Below are positions 1-12,200 of a DNA stretch of 64,000 nt, piece after piece. A program made the translations under genes and the position numbers. Below the pieces are notes generated by a model. It was not told where the DNA came from and ran no database searches. It saw only the letters and a program-made list of their open reading frames with translations. The stretch is taken from assembly GCA_963971405.1 (NCBI GenBank), contig OZ020486.1, positions 13,229,419 to 13,293,418 on the forward strand, in the 5' to 3' direction. The stretch comes from Psococerastis gibbosa. Its lineage: Eukaryota; Arthropoda; Insecta; Psocodea; Psocidae. Position 1 is the stretch's first letter; every line of letters begins with the position of its first letter.

Positions 1-180
1 TTCTTTTCATAGAAATCTATTAAAATGTTTGTACTTAACATATCCCTTGACGCCATTTTTTAATTTTAGTTTGTTTGTTTGTGATTTTACTGTATGATCA
101 TTGATCAATTTTAACTATGGCATAGAGGAAAATAAACATTTCCGTCAATTCTGCAATGCAAAATCGGTGGAATGGGGCGC
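1..180 (+). repeat. Partial copy of TA-flanked MITE (see 4959-5357)
   Basis: Matches the interior and right part of the elements at 4959-5357 and 11655-12049, including TGATCATTGATCAATTTTAA and the CATTTCCGTCAAT region. It is cut by the window edge and degenerates after about 170. Confidence 0.75.
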
Positions 181-289
181 CTATACGCAACTTCTAGTGA
201 AGATTGGCAGGTTGGACCATGCAGACTGCTGCTCTGAAAAGAGAAGTCCTACTCTTGCCAAACCAGGTTTTTCAACGATCTATGTCTTT

Positions 290-490
290 TCCGCTGGACC
301 ACAAGCCCCAAGTCTGCTCAAGTTCAGAATTTTGCTAAATCCTCTACTTATGTCATGCTCTTTGACAAGATTCGTATTCGTTAGATTGGTTAGCAGCAGC
401 TACACAACTATCTAACCGAACCGGTCTCTGAGCTAACTTCATTGCATAAAGGCAATGCTTTATTCAATTTCAGCTAGCATTATGTGGTAC
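290..490 (-). repeat. SINE family B body, reverse copy
   Basis: Reverse complement of about 47645-47830: TGCATAAAGGCAATGC and AGCTACACAACTATCTAACC match the body between the two tRNA-like heads there. Confidence 0.6.
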
Positions 491-1828
491 ATAATACTGG
501 CATTAAACCATATAATGCTACAATATACTCAATAGTTTCTATATATTTTTTCATAGCATTAGAGTACGACTTCAACCTCGTGATTTTTACTGGTCCATTC
601 TATTTCTTAATCTGAACCGAAAATCAAGCAACACCATCTTTGAAATTAATAATAATATTCTACACTAGTTTATAGATGTTATAATTCCGACACTGTTGCC
701 CCAGAAAGGGGAAGTTCTTCTCATATCTCACAGATTTTTCCACATGCGACAAGATAATGTCATGAAATGACCATATTTTGCTGGTCTATGATTCTAAAAT
801 CCGATAATACCCCCCCCCCCAACCCCTCTGCAGAAAACTTCGAATTCTGGTCTCCCTTTTCAGGCTCGAGACAAACCCTTATCTTGTTGACCGGATGGAT
901 TTATATATTTTCCCTTCGATTTCGTTATTTGACCTAAATTTGCATTTCATCGGCATTTGATTTAGTGGCCTCATTATATAATACTATACTTTCCTCAAAA
1001 CAAGAAGGGGAAAACTTCGAAGAAATGGATCGCTCTTTTGTTTGAATTTTCAATGTTGCCACATTCTTATTCTGCTTATTTAGAAAGGAGCTGTGTGCGA
1101 TCTGACAAATCTACCAAACTCTCCTGAGCGAAAGGCTTCCTGTTTTAAAAGTCCCTTCGACGACTTTGAGCGTTATTAGTTTCTTTTCCGTTGTATTTAG
1201 GCGAAGGAAGATTGTTGTAAGAGTATGCAATCCTGTTGCCGGGTACAGATTGGTATTGTGTCAAATAACCTCATCACGAGATTGTAGTCAGGGTTTCGTA
1301 CTAACACCAGTGTGTTTCGGAAACAAAGTTAGTTTTTTAACGATTATTTGGGTTTTACTAATTCTAGTTGTATTGTAGTTGTTATAATAAGTTTGGATAA
1401 AACACTTAGTTTATGTTTGTTTATTGTTGTAGTCTCTATTCCTTAACCACGGTCCAAGACCTTTATCTTGTTTTGGCGCAAGTGGAGAATCTGTAAACCA
1501 AACATCTGTGCCGTTACTTGCCCCCTTTCATCACTGCCGTGGCTCTATACTAGTATGATTCAGGGTAGCATCCAGGTAATACGGGATTTACTAGAGCCTT
1601 CTACCTCTTTTTATGCCGCCCAGCAAACCCTAACTAAACTCCACTCGGCAGCAGGTTGAGTCCTGCAGCTGCTGGAAGAAATAAGTTCGTGACTTAGGAA
1701 GGATGGTTGGGGAGGAAAGGGGATGTGGTAGAGTTCGGGGTGGTCCAGAAGACCGTGGTCCGAGGACCTGAGGACCGAGGTTCTGTCCCGCCAATGTTTT
1801 GTACTTTCAATACGAGTATAGTTAGTTT
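491..1828. other. No gene seen
   Basis: AT-rich. A C run lies at 810-820. Open stretches are short and lack domain motifs or credible splice context. An upstream non-coding exon or promoter of dve could be here but I cannot identify one. Confidence 0.5.
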
Positions 1829-2056
1829 AGTTTTTCGTGTCCGAGGTAGAGACTCCTAGTTTCTGGACCCAGTATTCTGCCAACCTGACGCCATAGTTGG
1901 GGCACACCCAAAGGTCGTTGATGTCTTTGGTCTCATCTCGGTGGTGAAAGGATTAGGCGGTAGATGTTTCCACTTAGAGTTACCCGGGGTACGACCGATC
2001 GGTTTGTTATCCACTTATATAAAAAATAATCTTCGGGGAGGCTCCATTCCTTTACT
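1829..2056 (+). repeat. Interspersed repeat D, copy 1
   Basis: TTTTTCGTGTCCGAGGTAGAG … GGTGGTGAAAGGATTAG … GATGTTTCCACTTA … CCGGGGTACG … GAGGCTCCATTCCTTTAC. Collinear with 21633-21840. Non-coding. Confidence 0.7.
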
Positions 2057-2566
2057 ATGTATTTTCAGTCAAGTTTAATTTTGAAAAGTAGCTTACGAAT
2101 TTGCGTGTTAGTTTCCAGAGGTAAGAAAGTTAGAAAGTCTGGGGCGGTAATCCGCCGGTTAAGGAAACCTTACAAATTTGTGCTAATCGTCTATCGGTAA
2201 GCACATAGTCCTTCACGCGATTCTTAGCGTCTGAAAATCGATCTTGAGTTGACCCTCCTTAAGTCTCGTTTTCCCATGCGGTTTTGATTTTTTTTAAATC
2301 GAAAGAATGTCTTTTCCAGTATTTTTCATGCTGACCAGTGGCCACAGCCTCTTAGGGACGCCACGTGAAACGCTTTACAATATATTTACTCTGGGGAATG
2401 GGAAGAGTATTCATTTAAATTTTTTAGTTTTTTGCCTGTTGGCGTGGGCTTATGACCTAAACAGTAAACTGGATTGCTCTTCATTTCATCAGCCATACTT
2501 CAATGCATCTTTATAGAAATATCACTTGCATTAACACTTATAATTTATAATATATATTTTAATTAA

Positions 2567-2941
2567 GAGTGTACGTCCCGTAGGAAATAGTAACTCCAAG
2601 ATCTGTTGCTTTTAGAGACTTTTTTTTTTAATTAACAAAGCAGGATATTAAAGATTTGGCTCATTTAAGTTGTAGAAGACTACTTTATGCATCATATAAT
2701 AGGAAATATTAAATTTTTGGTACCTTAGTACTTTCATAAAAAACAGTGGAGACTAAACTTTCGAGTATTCCAGGATTTTTTAAAAACCTACAGAATCGAA
2801 AAGTAAAAATACCCGATTACATGATGCACGAAGTAGTCGTCTACTTACTGAAATGAGCCAAATTTTTAATAACTTGCTGAGTTAATGAAATAAAAAATGA
2901 AAAGTATATAATTTTGGGGTGCAAATTTTCTACATAACCTC
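2567..2941. mobile_element. TTAA-flanked palindromic MITE, copy 1
   Basis: TTAA at 2563-2566 and 2942-2945 flank an AT-rich element beginning GAGTGTACGTCCCGTAGG. Its inner arms share the TTGGCTCAT…GTAGAAGACTACTT words in inverted orientation. The TTAA target suggests a piggyBac-type non-autonomous element (inference). It lies just upstream of dve exon 1. Confidence 0.7.
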
Positions 2942-3138
2942 TTAACAACACAAAATTTCAAGATGTCTATGAAGTGAATATACGCATTGAACTACAAGAA
3001 TACTGTAATAACGGTACTACTGTAGCCCTTGCATTGTATTTCTAATATAGACACAGTATTACTTAAAAGATGAATAAATTCATAAACTGATTTGGTGAGC
3101 TGCAATGCCGAGTTAAAGTGGCGCGGATTGAGTGGAGG

Positions 3139-3222
3139 ATGGACTTTCAAAGTGCTATGGAAACGTTTGCGGAAGCCTGGGTTGTTGCTAATGCTAAAAA
3201 TGCCGCCACAGATCCCCATCAG
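3139..3222 (+). CDS. dve: dve coding exon 1 (start codon)
   Basis: Encodes 28 residues from an ATG in a good animal start context (A at -3, G at +4), including METFAEAWVVANAK, and ends CAG|gtgagt in phase 0. The frame is closed by a TGA at 3088 with no other ATG between, so this is the first possible start in the exon. It joins exon 2 in phase 0 to give a sensible continuous N-terminus. Recognition rests on phase, position and splice consensus rather than a strong domain. The 5'UTR and transcription start are not resolved. Confidence 0.75.
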
Positions 3223-6200
3223 GTGAGTTTTATAGTGTAATATCGAGTAGGGCTCTATATATATTAGACAGGTATTGTCATCCGCCATTTTTTATCCATT
3301 ATAAGTCTGGTGTATAAGCCAAGCATTGGGCGTTTACCTATTTATTATTAGAAATTTATCGTTGTTTATTTATTTTTTTATATAAAAAACGTTCTACCAA
3401 TTAGGGAAGTGTTTCATAAAAAAATACTAAAACTTGTTTTCGTTTTTTTCAATCTTTTACTTTTCTTAAAAATAATTACAATACTTAGCATATAGGAAAT
3501 ATAGGATAAAAAATGGCGGATGACAATACCCGGGTATATAGTGCCTTAATATCGAGAAAATAATAATAATAGAACGACAACTTTCTTGTATAATATAATA
3601 ATAGTAATTCGTGTATTTCTCAACATTATTACATTATTAACATATCAACACACATTGTAGGCCCCCTTAAGCAAATGGTATGCGGGGTACCTACCTTGTA
3701 TGTGGATATATAGAGACGAATGCCGCGCGTATCCAGGATGTGTGTTTTCCCCCCAAATTTGTCCACTGCATTCCTATTAAAGAGAAAATTCATTCCACAT
3801 TCGCGCATATTGGGACTGAGCGGCGAAAAGAATCTGACGCATTTAAGGATGTTTGGAAGTGTTTCTAAATTTAAAAAAAATACTAGTTGACCGAATTTGA
3901 TCACATTTTACGCTAACAAAAAAATTCGGAACGTTGATTAGTTAAGTATGTGTTAAGCCTTCCAATCTCATCGAACCGTATCGAATCGTCTATTAAATTC
4001 ATAAGGTGCAACTATTGTACGTCAACTTCATAGTCAATTTTCTTTGTATGTTTCAATTAAATAAATATATACCGGGTATACATCCCTATACATACAGTAT
4101 ATACTCTATATATATTTCTGTTAAATTATACAATCAGGTATTCAACAAGTCATCGGCAAGAAAGTATAAAGTAAAATCAGATTGTTCTATCATTGTCATT
4201 GTGCCTCTGTGACAGTGTAGAAAGCTTTCTCTGAGAGATGGTCCCTAAGCAATTGAATATTTTAAAATATTCGTATGATTCCATCCCAGAAACGAGATAA
4301 TCTGTGCAGCTCTTATTAAACGTTTTATTTTCGGCCTTAAATTTAGATTTTTAATCAGAAACGGTCTAAACTTTGTTTATCCGTTTTGTCCGGTCTAAAA
4401 ATCCTCTCAAGACCGGAACACATAACATTCCGCCTTCGCAATTGAATGTCCAACCTTAGATTCCGACAGCGAAGTACTTTCTATTTTGATCAAGACATTT
4501 TGAGCTTGTTCAATGTGGCTGCGGATGTTCGGACTCACCTCTCACTCACTCACAATGCACCGGTATTGTTTACATTGTACTACAGACGCACCATCCGGAA
4601 CAATATTAAGATCTCTGCCCTCATGCTGACAGCCATCACTGCCCGTTAATTAATATACTCACACTTCTGTCTGCTACACTATTTAATAACGACTGCGGTT
4701 GTTGAAACAACCAGCACTTTGTCATCTGCCAAACGCAGATTGTTGACAAGCTCTCCATTGTTAAGAATGCCTTCCATGGCTGCATCCAAAGCCTCTGTCC
4801 TTATCCGGTCAGTATACAGGTTGAACAGGGTAGGTGATAACACACATTCCCTGCTTAAAGGGTACTTGAGTTGACTATGTGTTTTCCTTTCCACTAAGGG
4901 CCACTACAGCACCACCACTACAGCAGTTTGATGCCGGTATAAATTAGCAATAGCTCTAAGGCGCGGTTTCCACCGACCTCTAAGTGCAAAATACACATAC
5001 GGTGACGTGGTAGCAGATATCATTAATAAAGGCGGGGTTTCCACCGACCTCTCATTGCAGAATGCAAATGACATTGACGGAAATTTTTGTTTTACTCTAT
5101 GCCATAGTTAAAATTGATCAATGATCATAAAGTAAAATCACAAACAAACAAACTAAAATTAAAAATTATGGCGTCATGGGATATGTTAAGTACAAACATT
5201 TTAATAGATTTCTATAAAAAGAAAAATTCAAATTTCCGTCAACGTCATGTGCATTCTGCAATGAGAGGTCGTCGGAAACCCCGCCTAAGTCTTGAATGTC
5301 TGCTACCACGTCACCGTATGTGTATTTTGCACTTAGAGGTCGGTGGAAACCGCGCCTTAGGTTACTATCGTCGATGCCAACACCAGTTGGGGCATCAAGC
5401 AATTTCTCGTGCCTTACATAGTGTTGTTTCTAACGTCTGCTTTCAGCATTTCTGCTTTTAAGCAACCCTGTCAGCCTGGCGGGGGGAGTGAGTCTGTTTT
5501 TTAACTTGAGGCACCCTAAGGGCAGACTCTTTCACCTCGGGGAAAGGGGAGTTGACTAACAGGGTGGACCTCCTGATTATAGTGGATTCCGAACCACTTG
5601 GGGAGCATGGTAAAGTCACACGATTAAATCAGAAGTGACCAGGACTCGACTTATAGTGCCTAAGCGAGTTATCATGTCCCACCAGGTTCCCCTGCCAACG
5701 CTATGCACACTACCAAGTTGCCGCAGTTTGAAACATGCTCTGCTCTAATGGAATCAACATGGTAAGGCCGTTGGCATGTGCCTTACATAGTCAAAGCACT
5801 AGTATTAATTATTTGCACAACCCTATTGTTAATTGTTAATGATATCAATAAAGACATTTGACCTGATAATATACTTAATTATATAGCTATAAAATACCAT
5901 TCGCAAAACTGTCTGCGAAAGCCAAATAGTTTACGACCGCATATCAAAGGCATAAGAACTCAATTTTATGGGTCGTCATCCCTGAATTCCATGCTTGTCC
6001 CAATGTCAGCATATTCTTGCTGAGCAAAATATATTTTGTAACCGCAAAAGGGAGCGTAAACCCATTTTTATCTTTTTCGTAAAGCTAGATTATCTTGGAT
6101 AGCCTTCAAAAAATAGATCCGCTCATATTTTACTGAAGCCTTAGCCCCCGGGACAAAGAGAGAATATCATTCCCAAATGTTTTTTATTTACTTTGATCCT

Positions 6201-9200
6201 CTATACATGCCCTAGCATGATTATCATATACGGTGATGAAGCTCAAAGTTGGGACCTGGCCATGATGCGGAAGATGCAAGATTGGATCCAAATGTGGAAA
6301 ATATGGGGGTGGGATTAGGAGAATTTTGATCCGGATTAGGATTTGGGGAATATTTTGATGAGCTCTTTTCCCTGATATACATTGTCTTTTATCGCGTGAC
6401 GTTCGCAGTTGTAACTTTTTATACCGATGTTACAAATTTTCATTTTGTTGCTGTGATGGGGAGTTTGTGAAAATCAATTGGAAACACACAGTTGGGCAAA
6501 GTGGGAAGGTACAACATACAATAGTTAGGTCAAAAGGGGTGGGGTAGCCCTTAGAACAGCCTTTGGCTTATTATAACACGGTTTACCATTTTACAACTTG
6601 AGGTTGCATGCCATATTGTGTCCCTCTGGTTATGGCTTTCCTTAGCTTAGGAAACTGTGTCTGCATCTAGACTAAGTCCTGTTTTTGCTCCGCCTTCCGA
6701 CTGTCGTTTGTCCCCGTAGTCTAGCCACTCACCATCCCTCTCGCAAACTTGCCAAATTCTTGCATAATTTTGGACAGTCTCTATCATGTACACGCTCATT
6801 GAGACCTTCGATCATAGTAGGATGCACAGTGTTCAGATTGTTGACTTTGACAAGTTGCTTCAATACAGATATTCCAACAAAAACCGCTTTGTCTCCACTA
6901 GCTATGCTGATGACTTCATACCTTGTACCTACAGCCGGACCTGTTCAACTTTTGAGGGATTGAGAAATTGTATCACCTACTCAAATTTGGTTCATCGTCT
7001 ATACTCCAAAATTTCCTATCTGAATGGTTGACTGAAGTTTCAATGGAGATATCCCAATTTTAATTGACTTTTTATCTATTACAGAATGAAGCACTATCGC
7101 TGACGTGCAGTCCTCCGTCGCCCGTGGACAGGGGACTTAAGCTGCCACCTGCTGGAATGTTTGGAAAAGATCCTGCAATCGAAGGCAAACCTCCCACAGG
7201 TATGTTTTACCATACTGCAAAAAAGGATTAAGTTATTTGAAGGGTACCTGATATACATACATGATAAGCTCTTTATTTTTTTAAAGTGAAAGATACCGCA
7301 ATCTTCATATATATGATGAAGGTAACCTAAGTGAAGCAAATAACGGGAGGGATGGCTTTACCATACGAGATTTTTAGATTTTCCATCTTGATTATGATTC
7401 GATTATTAGGGCCCCAGCATTGCACTGTATGTATATATATATATGCATATGGGCCTTATGCTTAAATGTTTTCCATGACCGTAATTTCCAATTTGTTGGT
7501 AAGTTTCTGGGACGGTTGTTGAGTGGCTACGTACGGGGACGAATGATGCGAAGACTATATTCAAGTTAAAACAAGACTTCGTCCAGGGATTGATAAAGCC
7601 ACCTGAGTGACACACAGGGAACCTCAAGTTACAAAAGGAAGACCGGGTTACAATAAGCCAAAGGCTGCCGTAAAGTGGTGTCCACACTATGTTACTTGGC
7701 TGTTGGCACTGCTAATTTATTGGGAAAGCCAACGCGGCAAATCTGATTGTTGGCCTCCCGTCTACACCGAGCGTTGGCATTCAGTCACAAAATGTCCGCC
7801 GTGGAGGATGTACTAGGAGGCAGTCGCGGCGCTACGGGGGTGCCCGAGGGGGCCTGGCCCCCCAGCAGTTTCTCCGGCCCCTCCGGGGCCCCCCCACTTT
7901 TGAGATATTTTACATGTTGTTAAATTGCAGAATTAGTGAACGGTATACCTGCTCCCAATGAAAAAAGGTTTTGTTTTTTCATTGGCCCCCCCCCCCCCAG
8001 ATAGAAGTCATGCCCCTCCATGGCCCCCCGCCATAAAATTTCAAGCGCCGCCACTGCTAGGAGGTTATACTTGCGTTCCGCGTGGAGCCAACGGTTGGCT
8101 CGTCCCCCCTGGCCCCTACCAGCTCTCGCTGACTTCCTTTGATGGAGACCAACACTTGAGCGATTTTCATCGGCTAACCGTTGGCTCAGCGGCACATACC
8201 AACGGCCACGTCCACATTGTATTGGCTTTGCCAAATTTTCAGTGCCAACAACCAATGGCGGCATAGTGTGGACACCGCTTAAGAGCTACCAAACCCGACC
8301 AGTTTTCGATCTAGAGAAAAAAAAATTATAAAAAGATCACTAGGCTCCAAGTCCAGCATCTCCATTAAGATCATTTGAACTTACAAATAAAGGTGAATAG
8401 TAATGTTAACCAAAAATGTCTCTGCGCTCATTGCAGCGCTCAAACTCTTATCATGAACATAAACTGCGTGAATATCTGATGGAACTCAGTTGGCATCAGC
8501 ACATAATATGTTATCCAGCCATCCATTTCATAAGAAAGTGTCTGCTGGTTTGGGGGTGGATGATTACCTAACAGACGTAAATGTGGTGAGGGCTCTGCCA
8601 TTTCCATTTAAGGTTAATCAAACGGGAGTTTATGTATTTTTCAAATGGGTTTTCATTTCCCTACCATCAGCTGGCTGTGTAATGTCCTCTCTTATCCTCG
8701 ATAACTCAGTCATTAGTCATTGGTAATGTTGTATTCGTTCTTTGCTTGATGCTCGTGTTCTCGTTCATGACTTTTGTAGTCAGTATAGGGTAGTTGCCGG
8801 GGACGGATCCAGCCCGTTTTTGGGGGGAGGGGGTAGTTGGGGGTCAAAATAGGAAAAACATATGTGTAGGATCGATTAAATTAGAGCGTAATAAATTGAC
8901 TTACAATAGATTTACTAAATTTGGGGGGGGGGGGCAGCCACCCCCTGCCCCCCCCCCCCTTGTGTCCGTCCATGGTAGTTGGCCGATTTAACTGGCCAAA
9001 AATCATTATAAAATTTAATGCTTTGCTTCCACGAAGTCACTACTATATAAAGAAACCCTCAATTAGATGGCAATAATGAGAAATTCTACGGTTTTATTTT
9101 TTCGTGGAAATTTGTTTCGATTTTATAGTTGCAAATGACAAAGCCAGACAGGTTTTTCAATGAAAAAAAATCTATAGCTTTAAAAACTGGCATCGAATTT

Positions 9201-12200
9201 AAGGCAAGCCCATTTACGAGTATGGTATACAGTATATATACCGTATTTCGTAGATACCGTACCTTTATTGAAAAATTTTAAACTATGAAAAAACGATTAA
9301 GTGTGAAGTAGGCTAATTGTTAAGTGTCAACCACCAAATAAACCCATTAGGATGTAGTATTTTAAAAAGCCCCAAAAGTGATTAAATATTGCAATATCAC
9401 AACAGTAAACACAACAGAATTGCTGCAGAAATTTTATTATCTATACTTGTCAGATATCACCAGCAGGCAGCAACCTGTTGGACACGTCTGTATTTAAAGC
9501 AACACTGTGGAGTTATCTCGAACACGTCCTTAGTGAAATACATGGCCACAGAAGGGCTACTAAATTAAGTATATTCCTGGCGCTGATTGTTTTTGGGAAC
9601 CAAAAGATAGTAATAGATAAAAATGACTAAAAAAATTCCGAGAAGCCTGTCATTTTGTCCTGTCAATTTCAGGCATGACTTAGGAGTCTGTGAGTGACTG
9701 GTTGCCGTCTCAGAGAAGTTTTAGTTTTTTAAAGTGAGAATACATTTAGCCAAAAACATTAAAACGAAAATGCAAATTTTAGACCATTCAGACTATTACC
9801 GGAACTTGGCTTATGCCTGTTAAGCGTCAATGGTGAGCTTGTCTCATCTTGTCCATTATTGCTTGAAGCCGATTTAGCTTGTATTATAATATAATTACTA
9901 TGACATTATAATTTACGAGACTCGTATCTGTACTTGGTAAAATCATGCCATCGCCAGTTTCATTGCGTCAATGGTAAGCTTGTCTCAACTTGTCCATTAT
10001 CGCCTGTAGCCGGTGTAGGTAGACATCGAGGACGTATACCTTCTTGCCAATGGCGAAAAATGCATATGAAACCATTACAAATAATGTCCGAAATCGATGG
10101 GGTAGTTAGAAAATAAAGATATTTTTCTTTCTCCTTTATTTCTTTCTACTTATTACATATTAGGCTATAAGTTTATAGATAATCAGTAGAGCATGTACGG
10201 GCTCGCGCCTCGCGCCTTGCTCCTCGAAAGCGCCAAAGCGCTGCGCTGGAAGGATGAGTTGGAAACTGACCTTCGCGAGTTGGGAGTCCGTATAGATTGT
10301 GGAGCTTTGTATAAAACCGAGATGACTGGAGGAGTGTTGTTGAGTAGGCCAAAGTCCATTAAAGGCTGTAAAGCCAGAAGAAGAAGATGTACGGGCTCGT
10401 ACGTACCGATTCCTTATTTAGTGGTTATGTTTGTAAAGCTCATTAAAGTGGCTTTCAATTGGCTTCACAATTCCCAGTCATTCGCCATGGAACCATAAGT
10501 TTGCTTAAGCTGTTAACGAAACACCTCTTTCCCCCTTTTATAACCGTAAATAACGCTTGAAACTTATGAAAACGCGGCAACATAAGAAAAAGTAAAGATT
10601 GGGTAAAATTCGCGGGAAAATTTAAATATATTCCGAGAAGTTTGGTAATCCTTCGTGTATCGGGAAGTTCTCAAACTAATCCCAGCTAAGGAGCAGAGGT
10701 GTTAATTCTTAGTTTCTTCAACTAGTTACTTGTGGAGAAATCCCCGTGAAATAGACTTAGCTAATTCGTCTTAGAGGAAGACTTTGCTGCAAATAGTGTT
10801 CTGCCAACTGTGAGAAAATTACGCTGGAACGTTGCAAACTTGAAACAGCTAAGCTTTTCGTGTTGCCGAGTGAGTAAGCCGCTGTTGGATTATGGGTTTA
10901 TTATTTTTTGATTGAATATTTTTAATTAAAGCTAAGAAGAATATCTAGATGTACAGTAGGTTTCTACCAAAGAAATAGAGGTAGCTGTGTAGCGTTGTTT
11001 AGTTGGTAGAGAACTGGGCTATAATAATAATAATCTTCTATCTTTCTTTCTTTCTTTCTTTTCTTTGTCCAGTATTCCCTGGACAAGGAGCATACATTAC
11101 AAAATACAATACATATAGTAATACCATCCCGCATCCCCAAGCTAGCGCTTATTTGGGACAAAAGGCTCATACAGTGCTGCAAAACAAGGCTTAATCATTT
11201 ATTTTTGTTATTTATTTATAATGTTTATTTTATTTTGATTTTATTTTTACTTGTTATGTAATGTTAATAATAATAATAAAGTCTTTATTGAAAAAACCAT
11301 TATGTAGATACAGTGAGATTAGGGCCCTCTCTTACACCTAACTGTACTCGTACATATCAACGAGAGTTTAATAATTGAAATATAATTTTGTAAACTACAT
11401 TCATACCGAATATCAGTCATACCTTCCATTCAAGATAACAGTCACACTAATTCACATCCGCTACCATCTATAGGTATATACTGTATAGAACGTATAAATA
11501 ACGTATATAATATGTAATGTATATACTCATAATCGAAGGAAAATATTTCCACTGGCCATCCCTGAATAACACCAAAATAGTTTGGTTTATATATACATAT
11601 ATATACAGTAGGCTATATATTGTACATATATATATTTTACATCTTTAATACCTAAGGCGCCGATTCCACCGACCGGCTAGGGCTAAATACAAAAACGGTG
11701 ACGTGGTAGCAGACATTCAAGACTTAGGCGGGGTTTCCACCGACCTCACATTGCAGAATGCAAATGACATTGACGGAAATTAGAATTTTTCTTTTTATAG
11801 AAATCTATTAAAATGTTTGTACTTAACATATCCCATGACGCCATTTTTTAATTTTAGTTTGTTTGTGATTTTACTGTATGATCATTGATCAATTTTAACT
11901 ATGGCATATAGAGTAAAACAAACATTTCCGTCAATGTCATTTGCATTCTGCAATGCGAGGTCGGTGGAAACCCCGCCTAAGTCTTGAATGTCTGCTACCA
12001 CGTCACCGTTTTTGTATTTAGCCCTAGCCGGTCGGTGGAATCCCCGCCTTAGTATAATATAATTATTTGGTCTGTTCTATTAGCAGATGACTATTTCATG
12101 CATGGTACTACTAGGATGTTTTTTAGGGGCGCAGGGGGTTTTCCGTGAAACTGATAGGTGACAAAAAGTTATCAAATTCATGGAAAAATTATAAGAACCA

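Noticed and set aside
2992..3288. Minus-strand open frame over dve exon 1
   Set aside because: The plus-strand exon explains the region: phase, start context and donor all fit. The minus frame shows no domain.
6786..7031. Open stretch with YADDF, resembling a reverse transcriptase box
   Set aside because: No flanking RT motifs (no QG-x-x-LSP-type segment or conserved spacing). A four-residue match is not enough.
7920..8266. Overlapping open frames on both strands, proline- and glycine-rich
   Set aside because: They lie inside nested MITEs and are produced by C/G runs.
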